Shown here in pieces: positions 50,946 through 60,198 of a stretch of 64,000 nucleotides of DNA. A model generated the notes under the pieces. It saw nothing but the letters and a program-made list of their open reading frames with translations. It searched no databases and was not told where the DNA came from. Position numbers and translations under genes: made by a program. Position 1 is the first letter of the stretch, and the number at the start of each line of letters is the position of its first letter. Source of the stretch: Flavobacteriales bacterium (GTDB taxonomy: Bacteria > Bacteroidota > Bacteroidia > Flavobacteriales > Schleiferiaceae); the NCBI GenBank assembly GCA_012269745.1, contig JAAXJR010000012.1, positions 1 to 64,000 on the forward strand. Direction: 5' to 3'.

Positions 50946-51500
50946 ATGAAATTTGTTCCTACACCCATTCCAGATCTCTTTGTGATTGAACCACGTGTCT
51001 TTGGAGACCATAGAGGTTACTTTTTTGAATCGTACAGTGCTGAACATTTTAAAAATGCCGGTATTGATGCAGATTTCGTCCAAGACAATGAAAGTTTTTC
51101 AGGAAAAGGTGTGGTTCGCGGACTTCACTTTCAAGCACCGCCAAAAGCGCAAGGCAAGCTCGTTCGCGTTCAAAAAGGACGTGTACTGGACGTAGCTGTT
51201 GATATTCGCAAGGGTTCGCCAACCTACGGAAAACACTTTAGCATCGAGCTCAGTGGAGAAAACAAGAAAATGCTGTGGATACCACCTGGTTTTGCACACG
51301 GCTTCGCGACTTTGGAAGACGATACCGTTTTTCTTTACAAATGCACCGATACTTATAGTCCAGAGCATGAAGGCAGTGTTTTATGGAACGATCCTTCCCT
51401 TGGTATTGAATGGGGCGTTTCAGCCCCAAAATTGAGCGCTAAAGATGAAGTAGGACCGTTATTAGAAGAATTTAGTTCCCCTTTTACTTATGAAAAATAA
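50946..51500 (+). CDS. rfbC: dTDP-4-dehydrorhamnose 3,5-epimerase
   Basis: A 184-residue cupin-fold epimerase that acts on dTDP-4-keto-6-deoxyglucose in rhamnose synthesis. Motifs: VFGDHRGYFFESY, DFVQDNESFSGKGVVRGLHFQ (in outline, with catalytic His in RGLHFQ), RVLDVAVDIRKGSPTYG, WIPPGFAHGF and YKCTDTYSPEHEGSVLWND (in outline). The other rhamnose genes (rfbA, rfbB, rfbD) are not next to it, so it may serve a distant cluster. It has its own promoter; the transglycosylase gene begins 11 nt before its end. Confidence 0.95.
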   Translation: MKFVPTPIPDLFVIEPRVFGDHRGYFFESYSAEHFKNAGIDADFVQDNESFSGKGVVRGLHFQAPPKAQGKLVRVQKGRVLDVAVDIRKGSPTYGKHFSIELSGENKKMLWIPPGFAHGFATLEDDTVFLYKCTDTYSPEHEGSVLWNDPSLGIEWGVSAPKLSAKDEVGPLLEEFSSPFTYEK

Positions 51501-52383
51501 CTGGATTGCTGGTTTAATAGGCGCTGGACTAGCTCTTGCTACAGTCGCACTTGTTTCATCTTCAACGGATGATGTTCATCCAGTCGAGGCTAGACCGAGC
51601 ACTGTAAAGCCTTTTGAATTACCTAAAGAGATTTCAATTGCTGGTGAAGCACTGCCTTTGGAGCGATTGGACGTACAAGAAAGTTTAGATCGCGAGATTT
51701 TGGTCAATTCATATTGGCAGAGCAACAACCTGCTCATGCTTAAAAGAAGCGACAAGTGGTTTCCTGTTATTGAGCCTATTCTCAGAGAACAAGGCATTCC
51801 AGAGGATTTCAAATACCTAGCGCTCATTGAGAGCGGATTGCAGGATATTGTTAGCCCAGCAGGTGCCGCAGGACCTTGGCAAATCATGAAGACCACTGGG
51901 CGTGAGGCTGGACTCATTGTCAATAGTGAAGTAGACGAGCGTTACCACATGGAAAAAGCCACACTTACAGCATGTAAGTATTTGAAGGAGGCTTACGAAC
52001 GATTTGGCAATTGGACGCTAGCCGCTGCTTCTTACAATATGGGCATGGCAGGAACACAGCGCCGATTAGAGGAACAAAAAGTAGATAACTACTATGATTT
52101 ACGCTTAAATAGCGAGACGGCGCGCTATGTATTTAGAATAGCTGCTGTAAAGCACATTCATGAGCATTTAAGTAGCTATGGTTATGTGTACCACCGCAAT
52201 GAAGGTTATCAGCTTCCCGAATTCGACACCGTGGACGTAAACGGTCCAGTGAACAGCTGGATCGAGTGGTCGTTACAACACAACATCACCTATAAGGAGT
52301 TGAGGATGTACAATCCTTGGATTCGTTCGTCGAAATTGACCAACAGCTCAAACAATACCTACTCTATTCTCGTTGCCAAATAA
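51490..52383 (+). CDS. Lytic murein transglycosylase (SLT domain, MltD-like)
   Basis: A 297-residue membrane-anchored peptidoglycan lytic transglycosylase. An N-terminal helix (WIAGLIGAGLALATVALVSS) anchors or exports it. The SLT domain runs from about residue 75 to 220: REQGIPEDFKYLALIESGLQ with the catalytic Glu in ALIESG, AAGPWQIMKTTG, AAASYNMGMAGTQRRL and RYVFRIAAVKHI. The C-terminal region (NITYKELRMYNPWIRSS) looks like a degenerate LysM-type binding module. The gene overlaps rfbC by 11 nt and ends 2 nt before uvrA. Confidence 0.9.
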   Translation: MKNNWIAGLIGAGLALATVALVSSSTDDVHPVEARPSTVKPFELPKEISIAGEALPLERLDVQESLDREILVNSYWQSNNLLMLKRSDKWFPVIEPILREQGIPEDFKYLALIESGLQDIVSPAGAAGPWQIMKTTGREAGLIVNSEVDERYHMEKATLTACKYLKEAYERFGNWTLAAASYNMGMAGTQRRLEEQKVDNYYDLRLNSETARYVFRIAAVKHIHEHLSSYGYVYHRNEGYQLPEFDTVDVNGPVNSWIEWSLQHNITYKELRMYNPWIRSSKLTNSSNNTYSILVAK

Positions 52384-52385
52384 GC

Positions 52386-55199
52386 ATGAGCGAACAAATT
52401 GAAGTATACGGTGCCAAGGCACATAACTTGCGGAATCTTGACGTTAAGATCCCTCGTAACTCCTTAGTAGTAATTACAGGCCTTAGTGGCTCTGGCAAGA
52501 GTTCACTTGCATTCAACACGATCTATGCAGAGGGACAACGTAGGTACATGGAAACCTTCTCTTCCTACGCCCGCCAATTCCTTGGTACCATGGAGCGACC
52601 TGAGGTGGATAAAATCGAGGGACTTTCACCAGTAATTTCCATTGAGCAAAAGACTACTTCAAGGAATCCTCGCTCAACCGTAGGAACAGTTACTGAATTG
52701 AGTGATTTCCTGCGCTTACTTTTCGCACGAGCCTCCACAGCCTTTAGCTACGAGACGGGAGAAAAGATGATCAGCTACACCGATGCCCAAATAGTGGAAT
52801 TGATCGGGGAGCGTTTTGTAGGAAAGCGAATTGCAGTTCTCGCCCCGGTAGTTCGAGCGCGTAAAGGACATTACCGAGAGCTTTTCGAACAGATTGTTCG
52901 TATGGGCTTCGTTCGAGCCCGAGTAGATGGAGTAATAGTGGAAGTCAGCAGTGGATTTAGACTGGACAGATACAAAACCCACGACATAGAAATTGTAGTC
53001 GACCGTATTCGTGTCGCTGCAACTGCCGAAAATAGAATTGCACAAAGCGTTGAAACTGCTATGGCGCACGGTAAAGGAACCATTGCCGTAATAGATTTGG
53101 ACAGCCAAGAATTGGCTTATTTCTCTCGACAGCTTATGTGTCCTACCTCAGGGATAGCCTATCAAGAACCAGAACCAAATACCTTCTCATTCAACAGTCC
53201 AAAGGGGGCATGTGTGAAATGTGACGGTTTAGGAACAGTAAAAGAGGTTAACCTCGATAAAGTCATTCCCGATCCAAAGATGACCATTCGCAAGGGCGGG
53301 TTTGCGCCGGTAGGTGAATACAAGAAGAATTGGATTTTCAACCAACTAGAAATCATTGCGCTTAAACACGGCTTCGATCTTGATACAGCTATTGAGGATA
53401 TCCCGAAGGAAGCTTTGGATATTATTCTCTATGGAACTAATGAGGTCATGACCATCGACCACAAAGCCATTGGGGTCACCAAAGAATACAAGGTGAATTT
53501 TGAGGGAGTCATCAACTTCATAGGAACACAATCGCGCGATGCTAAGAGCCGCTCCATTCAGCGCTGGGCGGACGACTTCATGGACAACGTAGCATGCTCT
53601 AGCTGTAAAGGCGCAAGACTCAAACGAGAAAGTTTACACTTTAAAATAGCCGGGCAGAGCATTAGCGATGTCAGTACAATGAGCCTCGTAGATTTCTCTA
53701 ATTGGGTGCAAAGCCTTGAGGAGAAATTAGGCCGTAAAGAATGGATTATCGCAGAGGAGATTGTCAAGGAACTCAAAGCTAGAACAACCTTCTTGTTGGA
53801 TGTAGGCTTAGGCTATCTTAATTTGAATCGCAGTGCCCGCAGCCTTAGTGGTGGCGAGGCACAACGCATTCGACTGGCGACTCAGATTGGCTCTCAGCTG
53901 GTAAATGTACTATACATCTTAGACGAGCCATCTATTGGGTTGCACCAAAGAGACAATGCTCGATTAATTGACAGCTTAAAGCAACTTCGTGATATAGGAA
54001 ATAGTGTCCTCGTAGTGGAACACGACAAGGATATGATTGAAACTGCCGATTTCATCTTGGACATCGGTCCCAAAGCTGGAATTCACGGTGGAAACATTGT
54101 CGCTCAAGGCGGGATTGAGGAAATTAGGAATGCAGGAAGCATAACGGCCGATTACTTAAAAGGAATTCGCGAAGTACCCGTACCTGCCTCAAGAAGAAAG
54201 GAAACTGGCTTCATTTCATTAAAAGGAGCTACAGGGAATAACCTCCAAAACGTAAGTGTAGATATTCCTCTTGGTGTACTCACCTGCGTTACTGGGGTAA
54301 GTGGTAGCGGAAAAAGTACCTTGATCAACGGCACGCTTTACCCTATCCTAAATCATCTGATTTTCCGTGCGGTAGCAAAACCTCAACCCTACAAGAGCAT
54401 TGAAGGAACCGAGCAGATTGACAAAATCATCGATATTGATCAAAGTCCGATCGGGCGAACTCCAAGATCGAATCCTGCTACCTATACCGGTGTATGGTCA
54501 GAGATTCGCCAACTATTCGCAAATCTACCAGAGAGTAAAATTCGCGGCTATAAGCCAGGAAGATTTTCATTTAATGTGAAAGGCGGTCGTTGCGAAACCT
54601 GTGAAGGTGGAGGTCTGCGGGTCATTGAAATGAACTTCCTACCTGATGTTTACGTACACTGTGAAACATGTCAAGGCAAGCGATTCAACCGCGAAACTTT
54701 GGAAGTTCGCTACAAAGGAAAGAGCATCAGCGATGTATTAGACATGAGCATTGAAGATGCACTAGAATTCTTCGAGCATGTACCAAAAATCAAGCAGAAA
54801 CTTAGCACCCTTGTCAATGTCGGCCTTGGCTACATTCGCTTAGGACAGCCGTCAACGACCTTGAGCGGCGGCGAAGCTCAGCGCGTGAAATTGGCCACAG
54901 AATTAAGTAAGAAGGATACTGGGAATACCATGTACATTCTGGATGAGCCTACTACGGGTCTGCACTTTGAAGATGTACGCGTTCTGATGGAAGTGATTCA
55001 ACAGTTGGTGGAGCAAGGAAATACGGTACTCATCATCGAACACAATATGGACGTTATTAAGCAAGCCGACCATGTGATTGACTTAGGACCAGAAGGTGGT
55101 TCAGGAGGTGGAACGATCGTAGCTACCGGTACCCCTGAGGAGGTAGCCAAATGCGAGAGTAGCATTACCGGTCAGTTTCTTGCCCAGGAATTAAAGTAA
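52386..55199 (+). CDS. uvrA: Excinuclease ABC subunit A
   Basis: A 937-residue UvrA, the damage sensor of nucleotide excision repair. Two ABC ATPase modules: Walker A sites GLSGSGKSS (residues 32-40) and GVSGSGKST, signature motifs [17 protein letters not shown] and [16 protein letters not shown]. Zinc module 2 is complete (CETCEGGG ... CETCQGKRF), but module 1 has Cys252-Pro-Thr-Ser255 ... Cys276-Val-Lys-Cys279, so one usual Cys is Ser. The start at 52386 gives the typical [15 protein letters not shown]-terminus; the longer frame from 52317 overlaps the transglycosylase gene. Confidence 0.97.
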   Translation: MSEQIEVYGAKAHNLRNLDVKIPRNSLVVITGLSGSGKSSLAFNTIYAEGQRRYMETFSSYARQFLGTMERPEVDKIEGLSPVISIEQKTTSRNPRSTVGTVTELSDFLRLLFARASTAFSYETGEKMISYTDAQIVELIGERFVGKRIAVLAPVVRARKGHYRELFEQIVRMGFVRARVDGVIVEVSSGFRLDRYKTHDIEIVVDRIRVAATAENRIAQSVETAMAHGKGTIAVIDLDSQELAYFSRQLMCPTSGIAYQEPEPNTFSFNSPKGACVKCDGLGTVKEVNLDKVIPDPKMTIRKGGFAPVGEYKKNWIFNQLEIIALKHGFDLDTAIEDIPKEALDIILYGTNEVMTIDHKAIGVTKEYKVNFEGVINFIGTQSRDAKSRSIQRWADDFMDNVACSSCKGARLKRESLHFKIAGQSISDVSTMSLVDFSNWVQSLEEKLGRKEWIIAEEIVKELKARTTFLLDVGLGYLNLNRSARSLSGGEAQRIRLATQIGSQLVNVLYILDEPSIGLHQRDNARLIDSLKQLRDIGNSVLVVEHDKDMIETADFILDIGPKAGIHGGNIVAQGGIEEIRNAGSITADYLKGIREVPVPASRRKETGFISLKGATGNNLQNVSVDIPLGVLTCVTGVSGSGKSTLINGTLYPILNHLIFRAVAKPQPYKSIEGTEQIDKIIDIDQSPIGRTPRSNPATYTGVWSEIRQLFANLPESKIRGYKPGRFSFNVKGGRCETCEGGGLRVIEMNFLPDVYVHCETCQGKRFNRETLEVRYKGKSISDVLDMSIEDALEFFEHVPKIKQKLSTLVNVGLGYIRLGQPSTTLSGGEAQRVKLATELSKKDTGNTMYILDEPTTGLHFEDVRVLMEVIQQLVEQGNTVLIIEHNMDVIKQADHVIDLGPEGGSGGGTIVATGTPEEVAKCESSITGQFLAQELK

Positions 55200-55235
55200 A
55201 GAGGCGGAAGTCGGTACGATTTGTGTACCTTATTG

Positions 55236-55253
55236 GGTAATAAACCTATTACC
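55236..55253 (+). promoter_or_regulatory. Competing hairpins just before the LOG-family gene start
   Basis: GGTAATA (55236-55242) pairs with TATTACC (55247-55253), ending 1 nt before the ATG at 55255. An alternative hairpin TTATT/AATAA (55230-55234 with 55239-55243) uses the same bases. A further hairpin GGTAC/GTACC lies at 55213-55229. The arrangement could control translation initiation. Confidence 0.35.
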
Positions 55254-55254
55254 T

Positions 55255-55941
55255 ATGAACAAACTGAATCGTAAAACGTGGACTGAGATCAAGTCCGACG
55301 ACAGCTGGGCACTATTTAAGATCATGTCCGAATTTGTGGAAGGCTACGAAAGCCTTCGACGCATCGGTCCTTGTGTGAGCATCTTTGGCTCCGCAAGAAC
55401 AAAAGCTACCGAACCTGAATACTTACAAGCTGCAACAGATATCGCGGAAAAACTCACAAGAAAAGGATTCGGCATCATCACCGGAGGTGGTCCTGGAATC
55501 ATGGAGGCAGCCAATAAAGGTGCGCAGCAAGGCGCAGGACCGAGTGTAGGACTGAATATAGACCTGCCATTTGAGCAGAGCAGCAACCCGTACATCGACC
55601 CGGATAAAAACCTGAATTTTGATTATTTCTTCGCTCGTAAGGTGATGTTTGTCAAATACAGTCAGGCTTTCGTGGTAATGCCTGGGGGATTTGGAACATT
55701 AGATGAGCTCTTTGAAGCAGTAACACTTGTCCAGACAGGCAAGATTGACCGCTTCCCTATCATCCTCTACGGTGCAGAGTTCTGGGAAGGCCTGAAAAAC
55801 TGGGTAGATACTACCTTAAAAGGAACAGGAAAAATCAGCCCTAACGACACAGATCTCATACGCATCGCCAACGATGCAGATCAGGTGGTGGAAATTATCG
55901 AAGAATTCTACCTTGAAAAGGGATATACTACCAACTTCTAA
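55255..55941 (+). CDS. LOG family protein (TIGR00730, putative 5'-monophosphate phosphoribohydrolase)
   Basis: A 228-residue Rossmann-fold LOG protein. The marks are VSIFGSARTK, ITGGGPGIMEAANKGA and VMPGGFGTLDELFEAVTLVQTGK (in outline), the last being the PGGxGTxxE motif that binds the nucleotide. Members hydrolyse cytokinin or purine ribonucleotide 5'-monophosphates to the base; the substrate in Bacteroidota is unknown. It ends in a 4-nt convergent overlap with the T9SS gene at 55938. Two hairpins occupy the short gap after uvrA. Confidence 0.92.
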   Translation: MNKLNRKTWTEIKSDDSWALFKIMSEFVEGYESLRRIGPCVSIFGSARTKATEPEYLQAATDIAEKLTRKGFGIITGGGPGIMEAANKGAQQGAGPSVGLNIDLPFEQSSNPYIDPDKNLNFDYFFARKVMFVKYSQAFVVMPGGFGTLDELFEAVTLVQTGKIDRFPIILYGAEFWEGLKNWVDTTLKGTGKISPNDTDLIRIANDADQVVEIIEEFYLEKGYTTNF

Positions 55942-57530
55942 GGCTTAAGTATCAGCGGAAAGGCGTGTGTTCCTTTATTAGATATCACTTTTAGAAGGTA
56001 TTGTCCAGAAGCATAGTGACCGCTTAACTGCAACACTTCTTCATGGACAGTGCCTCTTTCTAGTACCCTACCGCTAAGATCAGAAAGCACATAATCTGAA
56101 CGATCTAAACCAGCAAGGTGTATACGTCCGTTAGATGGATTTGGATAGATGGTGATTGCAGGCAAGTGCTCATTAACACCAATGTTGTTGACATTCAAAA
56201 GCGCCACACGGAGGGTATCAAATTGTCCCGGCATCCAAGTGTAAGACATGTTTGCGGATACAAAGCCACTCAAAGAAACGGTAACTGAATCTCCACCACT
56301 CAAAGGTGTGCCTAAATCGATAAGACCATCTATACTGCTAAGACCGTCGATGTCTGCATCATCAAACTCAACGATAGCATTGCTCAATGGTGCTCCAGTA
56401 ATGCTATCTACCACCATAACGTGGACACGAGAAGCACTGACATATTCTGGCTCCAAGACAAATAGTCCCTCCTCGATATCAGAACAAACGATTTTTTCAG
56501 ATTGGAAATACGGGTATGCTCCCCAGTTCCCATTGAAACCGTTTCCAAAGTAATTTGGCGAGGTATCGTAGTAGCCCACCTCTACCAACAACTCAGGATA
56601 TTTAGCGTCTACAATCTGAACTCCGGAGGTGTAATATGAAGTAACTACCCATTGTCCATATACATGTGCATTATGAGGAATGACAGTTGTACCGGGTAAG
56701 GATTGTATGCGATCCAATTCTGTCATATTCGACAAATCGCTTACATCATAGGCCGTTAAATAGGCACCACCAACCTCATCCGTAGTGAACAATGTTTGGT
56801 TGTCGTCGCTGATCCAAGTGTTATGGGTGAAGGCATTCGGAGTACCCTTAGAAGCCAACATATAGGAACTATCCTTCGCCGCAACATCTACCACTACATA
56901 CAGCCCTTCGTACACGGCAGAACCCCAAAGTGTATCGCCTCGAACCATGCCGTCATGCAGGTAATAGGTATCCCACATACCCACATAGGTTGGGTTCCAT
57001 GGATCGTCGTTCAAATCAAAAATAAGGGCACCGCCAGTTCGAATATTTGCTCCAAATAGGTAGCAAAAGCCGTTTTCATCGATGTACAGGTTGTGCGCAG
57101 TTTTGAGCGTGTCGTAGCCTCCTAAGGTATCGGGAATCGGAAAATTAATGGTCTTAAAACGCGGTGACGGCTGATTAACGCTATCCATATCAATAATAAG
57201 CAACCCTTGCGAAGGAATGGTGTTCCAGACGAATGGGTTGTCATGAGTGACGAAGGCATAATGGTCCCAAGTCTTGAGATCGCGCCAGATGCTGTAGGGC
57301 CCCTGAATGAACTGCTTCTTTTGCGGTTGAACACCACTGATATCTACAATACTCACTCCGGCGGTCGTTCCTACTAAGGCGTATTCTGTACCCACAGAGT
57401 CCGTATACCCCCAAATATCATTATTGTCATTCATGTAGGTCGCACGACCTAGTAATGACATGTTTAAGCTTGATTGACCGAATACAAAGCCTCCTAAGGC
57501 TAGGGTGAATAGGAGGAGTATTTTTTTCAT
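55938..57530 (-). CDS. Choice-of-anchor B (LVIVD repeat) protein with T9SS sorting domain
   Basis: A 530-residue secreted protein. A signal peptide (MKKILLLFTLALGGFVFGQ) precedes LVIVD-type propeller repeats of the choice-of-anchor B family (YALVGTTAGVSIVDIS, LLIIDMD, GLYVVVDVAAKDSS, SGVQIVDAKYPE). A 60-residue Ig-like insert (DSITGAPLSNAIVEFDDADI in outline) leads to a C-terminal type A T9SS domain (ITIYPNPSNGRIHL ... SGQYLLKV). Function unknown; a surface-exposed propeller is expected. Starts 1 nt after the parC stop on the minus strand. Confidence 0.92.
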   Translation of the reverse strand: MKKILLLFTLALGGFVFGQSSLNMSLLGRATYMNDNNDIWGYTDSVGTEYALVGTTAGVSIVDISGVQPQKKQFIQGPYSIWRDLKTWDHYAFVTHDNPFVWNTIPSQGLLIIDMDSVNQPSPRFKTINFPIPDTLGGYDTLKTAHNLYIDENGFCYLFGANIRTGGALIFDLNDDPWNPTYVGMWDTYYLHDGMVRGDTLWGSAVYEGLYVVVDVAAKDSSYMLASKGTPNAFTHNTWISDDNQTLFTTDEVGGAYLTAYDVSDLSNMTELDRIQSLPGTTVIPHNAHVYGQWVVTSYYTSGVQIVDAKYPELLVEVGYYDTSPNYFGNGFNGNWGAYPYFQSEKIVCSDIEEGLFVLEPEYVSASRVHVMVVDSITGAPLSNAIVEFDDADIDGLSSIDGLIDLGTPLSGGDSVTVSLSGFVSANMSYTWMPGQFDTLRVALLNVNNIGVNEHLPAITIYPNPSNGRIHLAGLDRSDYVLSDLSGRVLERGTVHEEVLQLSGHYASGQYLLKVISNKGTHAFPLILKP

Positions 57531-57531
57531 C

Positions 57532-60198
57532 TTAAAAATCTAAAGTTATCTGTGGTGGCTCATCTTCCCCTTCAAACGGTTTGGATGGCACTGGAGCTGC
57601 ACTAGAAGTTGTATCCTCAACAATTGGACCATCCAAAACAGGTTCATTTACTTCAACAGGAGTTTCAGGCTCTGGTTCAGGCAATGGATCCAATCCAACA
57701 ATCTTGTTCAAAGTATCGGTTGTTAACTGATTGCCTTTCGCAGAAATACCCTTTACAGAAATAAACTCGCTTAACACAACTTTTTCAGGCTCCTTCGCTT
57801 CTCCACCTTGCTTGCGGTAGACCATCTCTATAACCGGCTGAGAGGCATTCGATAGATAGCTGAGCTCACTCTTAGGATGCGCAGTAATGATATTTGTCTC
57901 CTTATCTCCGCCTTCCCATTCGAAGCGCTTAACAAAGTATCGGGACTTTTCACCGTCAAAGTATACAGCGCTAATTGGACGATGTGCCTCCAACTTTTCC
58001 AGGTAAATCATGTCCGAATCGAAATGTAAAGACAATTCAGGTACCACTACCTTGAGGGTTCCGTTCTTCAAACCAATGAGTAACCTATCCTCACCTTTGA
58101 AGCTCCCTAATAAACGGCCACGTTCGTCACTATTCAGGCGTTGTACGGTTGGGTCAAACCACACTTTACGCGCCTCGAGAGTACTCTCGCCTTTCTCCTT
58201 GAGCTCAATGCGCTTCACCGGGAATTTAGTAACGATATTTCCCTTAGAAGCGCGGCCTTTAATGGCAATGCTTGCGAAATCTAGATCAATTTTCAGTTTC
58301 TTCAGCTTGGCCAATTGGCGCAACAATACCTGAACCTTCTCCGCTTCTCCATTAGGATTCACAGTTAGGTAAGTAATCTTAGAACTAGCAAAGCCTTGGG
58401 TGATGTCGTATTCGCGGTCGCGGGTAATAGATTTCACTGTGAAACGCTTCACATAGCTCACCTTAGACTTACCGTCCAAATAGATGGCATTGTATACGGT
58501 TCGCTCATCACCTTTCTTCCAAACAGCCACGTGAATGATGTCCTTCCCAAAGAAAGCCTTGTCTTTGACCTTGCTTACAGAGTACTTACCGTCGCTACGA
58601 ATGACAATGATATCATCAATGTCTGAACAATCGGCCACATATTCGTCACGTTTCATCGAAGTACCTACAAAGCCTTCTTCTCTATTTACGTAAAGCTTCT
58701 GATTACGGATAACCACTTTTGAAGCTTCTACGCTGTCGAAGGTGGCAATCTCCGTCTTGCGCTCACGCCCCTTGCCAAACTTATCTTTTAAGTCCTTGAA
58801 GTAAGCGATGGCAAAGTCTACCAAATGAGCTAAATCGTGCTTTACAGCATCAATCTTACCTTCAAGATCGAGAATCTTATCGTTCGCCTTATCTGTATCG
58901 AACTTAGAAATACGCTTGATTTTGATCTCAGTCAAACGCACAATATCATCTTGAGTAACCTCACGCATCAAATGGCCGATGTGCGGCTCAAGACCCTTCT
59001 CAATAAACTCGAGCACCTGTTCCCAAGTCTCAGCCTCTTCGATATCTCGGTAGATCTTCTTCTCAATAAAAATGCGCTCCAATGAAGCAAAATGCCATTG
59101 CTCCTGCAGCTCGCTCAATCGAATCTCAAGCTCGGCCTTCAATACCTGCTTCGTCGCCTCGGTAGAACGACGCAGAATATCAGACACCCCCAAAAACAGC
59201 GGGGTATCTTCATGAATACTGCACGAAAGCGGCGCAATACTTACCTCACAGTTAGTGAAGGCATACAAGGCGTCAATAGTCTTGTCTGGGCTAATACCGT
59301 TCGGCAAATGCACCAGGATTTCTACATTCTCCGCAGTATTGTCCTCTATCTTCTTGATTTTGATCTTGCCCTTATCGTTGGCTTTCAAGATGGAATCAAT
59401 CAAACTTTGGGTCGTAGTCGTATATGGAATCTCAGAGATTACCAAAGTGTTTTTGTCCATCTGAGAAATCTTCGCTCGAACGCGAACACGTGAACCTCGT
59501 ACCCCGTCTTGATAGTTCGAGAAATCTGCCTGGCCACCAGTTGGAAAATCCGGGACCAATTTGAACGATTTACCCTGCAACACCTTTACCGACGCATCAA
59601 TAAGCTCGTTAAAGTTGTGCGGTAAAATCTTCGTACTCAAACCAACCGCAATACCTTCCACACCCATCGCAAGAAGCATTGGGAATTTCATCGGCAAGTG
59701 CAAGGGCTCGTTCGCACGGCCGTCGTAAGAAAGCTGCCAGTCGGTCACCTTAGGGCTGTAGGCCACATGCAACGCAAATTTGGTCAGACGCGCCTCGATG
59801 TAACGCGGTGCAGCAGCACCATCACCGGTAAGGATATTACCCCAGTTCCCCTGACAATCAATGAGCAAATCTTTCTGACCCATCTGTACCAATGCATCAC
59901 CAATGGAGGCATCCCCATGCGGGTGAAAGCGCATGGTTTGACCAATGATATTAGCCACCTTGTGGTAACGTCCGTCGTCCATCTCCTTCATGGCATGCAG
60001 CAAACGACGTTGAACCGGCTTTAGACCATCATTCAGCGCAGGAACAGCACGTTCAAGGATTACATACGAAGCGTAATCCAAAAAGTAATCTTCATACATC
60101 CCAGAGACTCGCGTAATACGAGTACCCTCTTCATGCATATTGTCCGATTGCATTTCCGGGTCTAACCCGTCCATTTGTGGATCTAAATCTTCGCTCAT
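57532..60198 (-). CDS. parC: DNA topoisomerase IV subunit A
   Basis: An 888-residue type IIA topoisomerase A subunit. The breakage-reunion domain shows EEGTRITRVSGMYEDYFLDYASYVILERAVPALNDGLKPVQRR (in outline), FHPHGDASIGDALVQMGQ and the catalytic Tyr in AAPRYIEARLTK. The C-terminal pinwheel lacks a clear GyrA box and ends in a Pro/Glu-rich tail (EPEPETPVEVNEPV). This, and the partner of 623 residues, favour ParC over GyrA. The ATG at 60198 overlaps the parE stop by 1 nt (TGATG); a TTG just before it is not needed. Confidence 0.9.
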   Translation of the reverse strand: MSEDLDPQMDGLDPEMQSDNMHEEGTRITRVSGMYEDYFLDYASYVILERAVPALNDGLKPVQRRLLHAMKEMDDGRYHKVANIIGQTMRFHPHGDASIGDALVQMGQKDLLIDCQGNWGNILTGDGAAAPRYIEARLTKFALHVAYSPKVTDWQLSYDGRANEPLHLPMKFPMLLAMGVEGIAVGLSTKILPHNFNELIDASVKVLQGKSFKLVPDFPTGGQADFSNYQDGVRGSRVRVRAKISQMDKNTLVISEIPYTTTTQSLIDSILKANDKGKIKIKKIEDNTAENVEILVHLPNGISPDKTIDALYAFTNCEVSIAPLSCSIHEDTPLFLGVSDILRRSTEATKQVLKAELEIRLSELQEQWHFASLERIFIEKKIYRDIEEAETWEQVLEFIEKGLEPHIGHLMREVTQDDIVRLTEIKIKRISKFDTDKANDKILDLEGKIDAVKHDLAHLVDFAIAYFKDLKDKFGKGRERKTEIATFDSVEASKVVIRNQKLYVNREEGFVGTSMKRDEYVADCSDIDDIIVIRSDGKYSVSKVKDKAFFGKDIIHVAVWKKGDERTVYNAIYLDGKSKVSYVKRFTVKSITRDREYDITQGFASSKITYLTVNPNGEAEKVQVLLRQLAKLKKLKIDLDFASIAIKGRASKGNIVTKFPVKRIELKEKGESTLEARKVWFDPTVQRLNSDERGRLLGSFKGEDRLLIGLKNGTLKVVVPELSLHFDSDMIYLEKLEAHRPISAVYFDGEKSRYFVKRFEWEGGDKETNIITAHPKSELSYLSNASQPVIEMVYRKQGGEAKEPEKVVLSEFISVKGISAKGNQLTTDTLNKIVGLDPLPEPEPETPVEVNEPVLDGPIVEDTTSSAAPVPSKPFEGEDEPPQITLDF

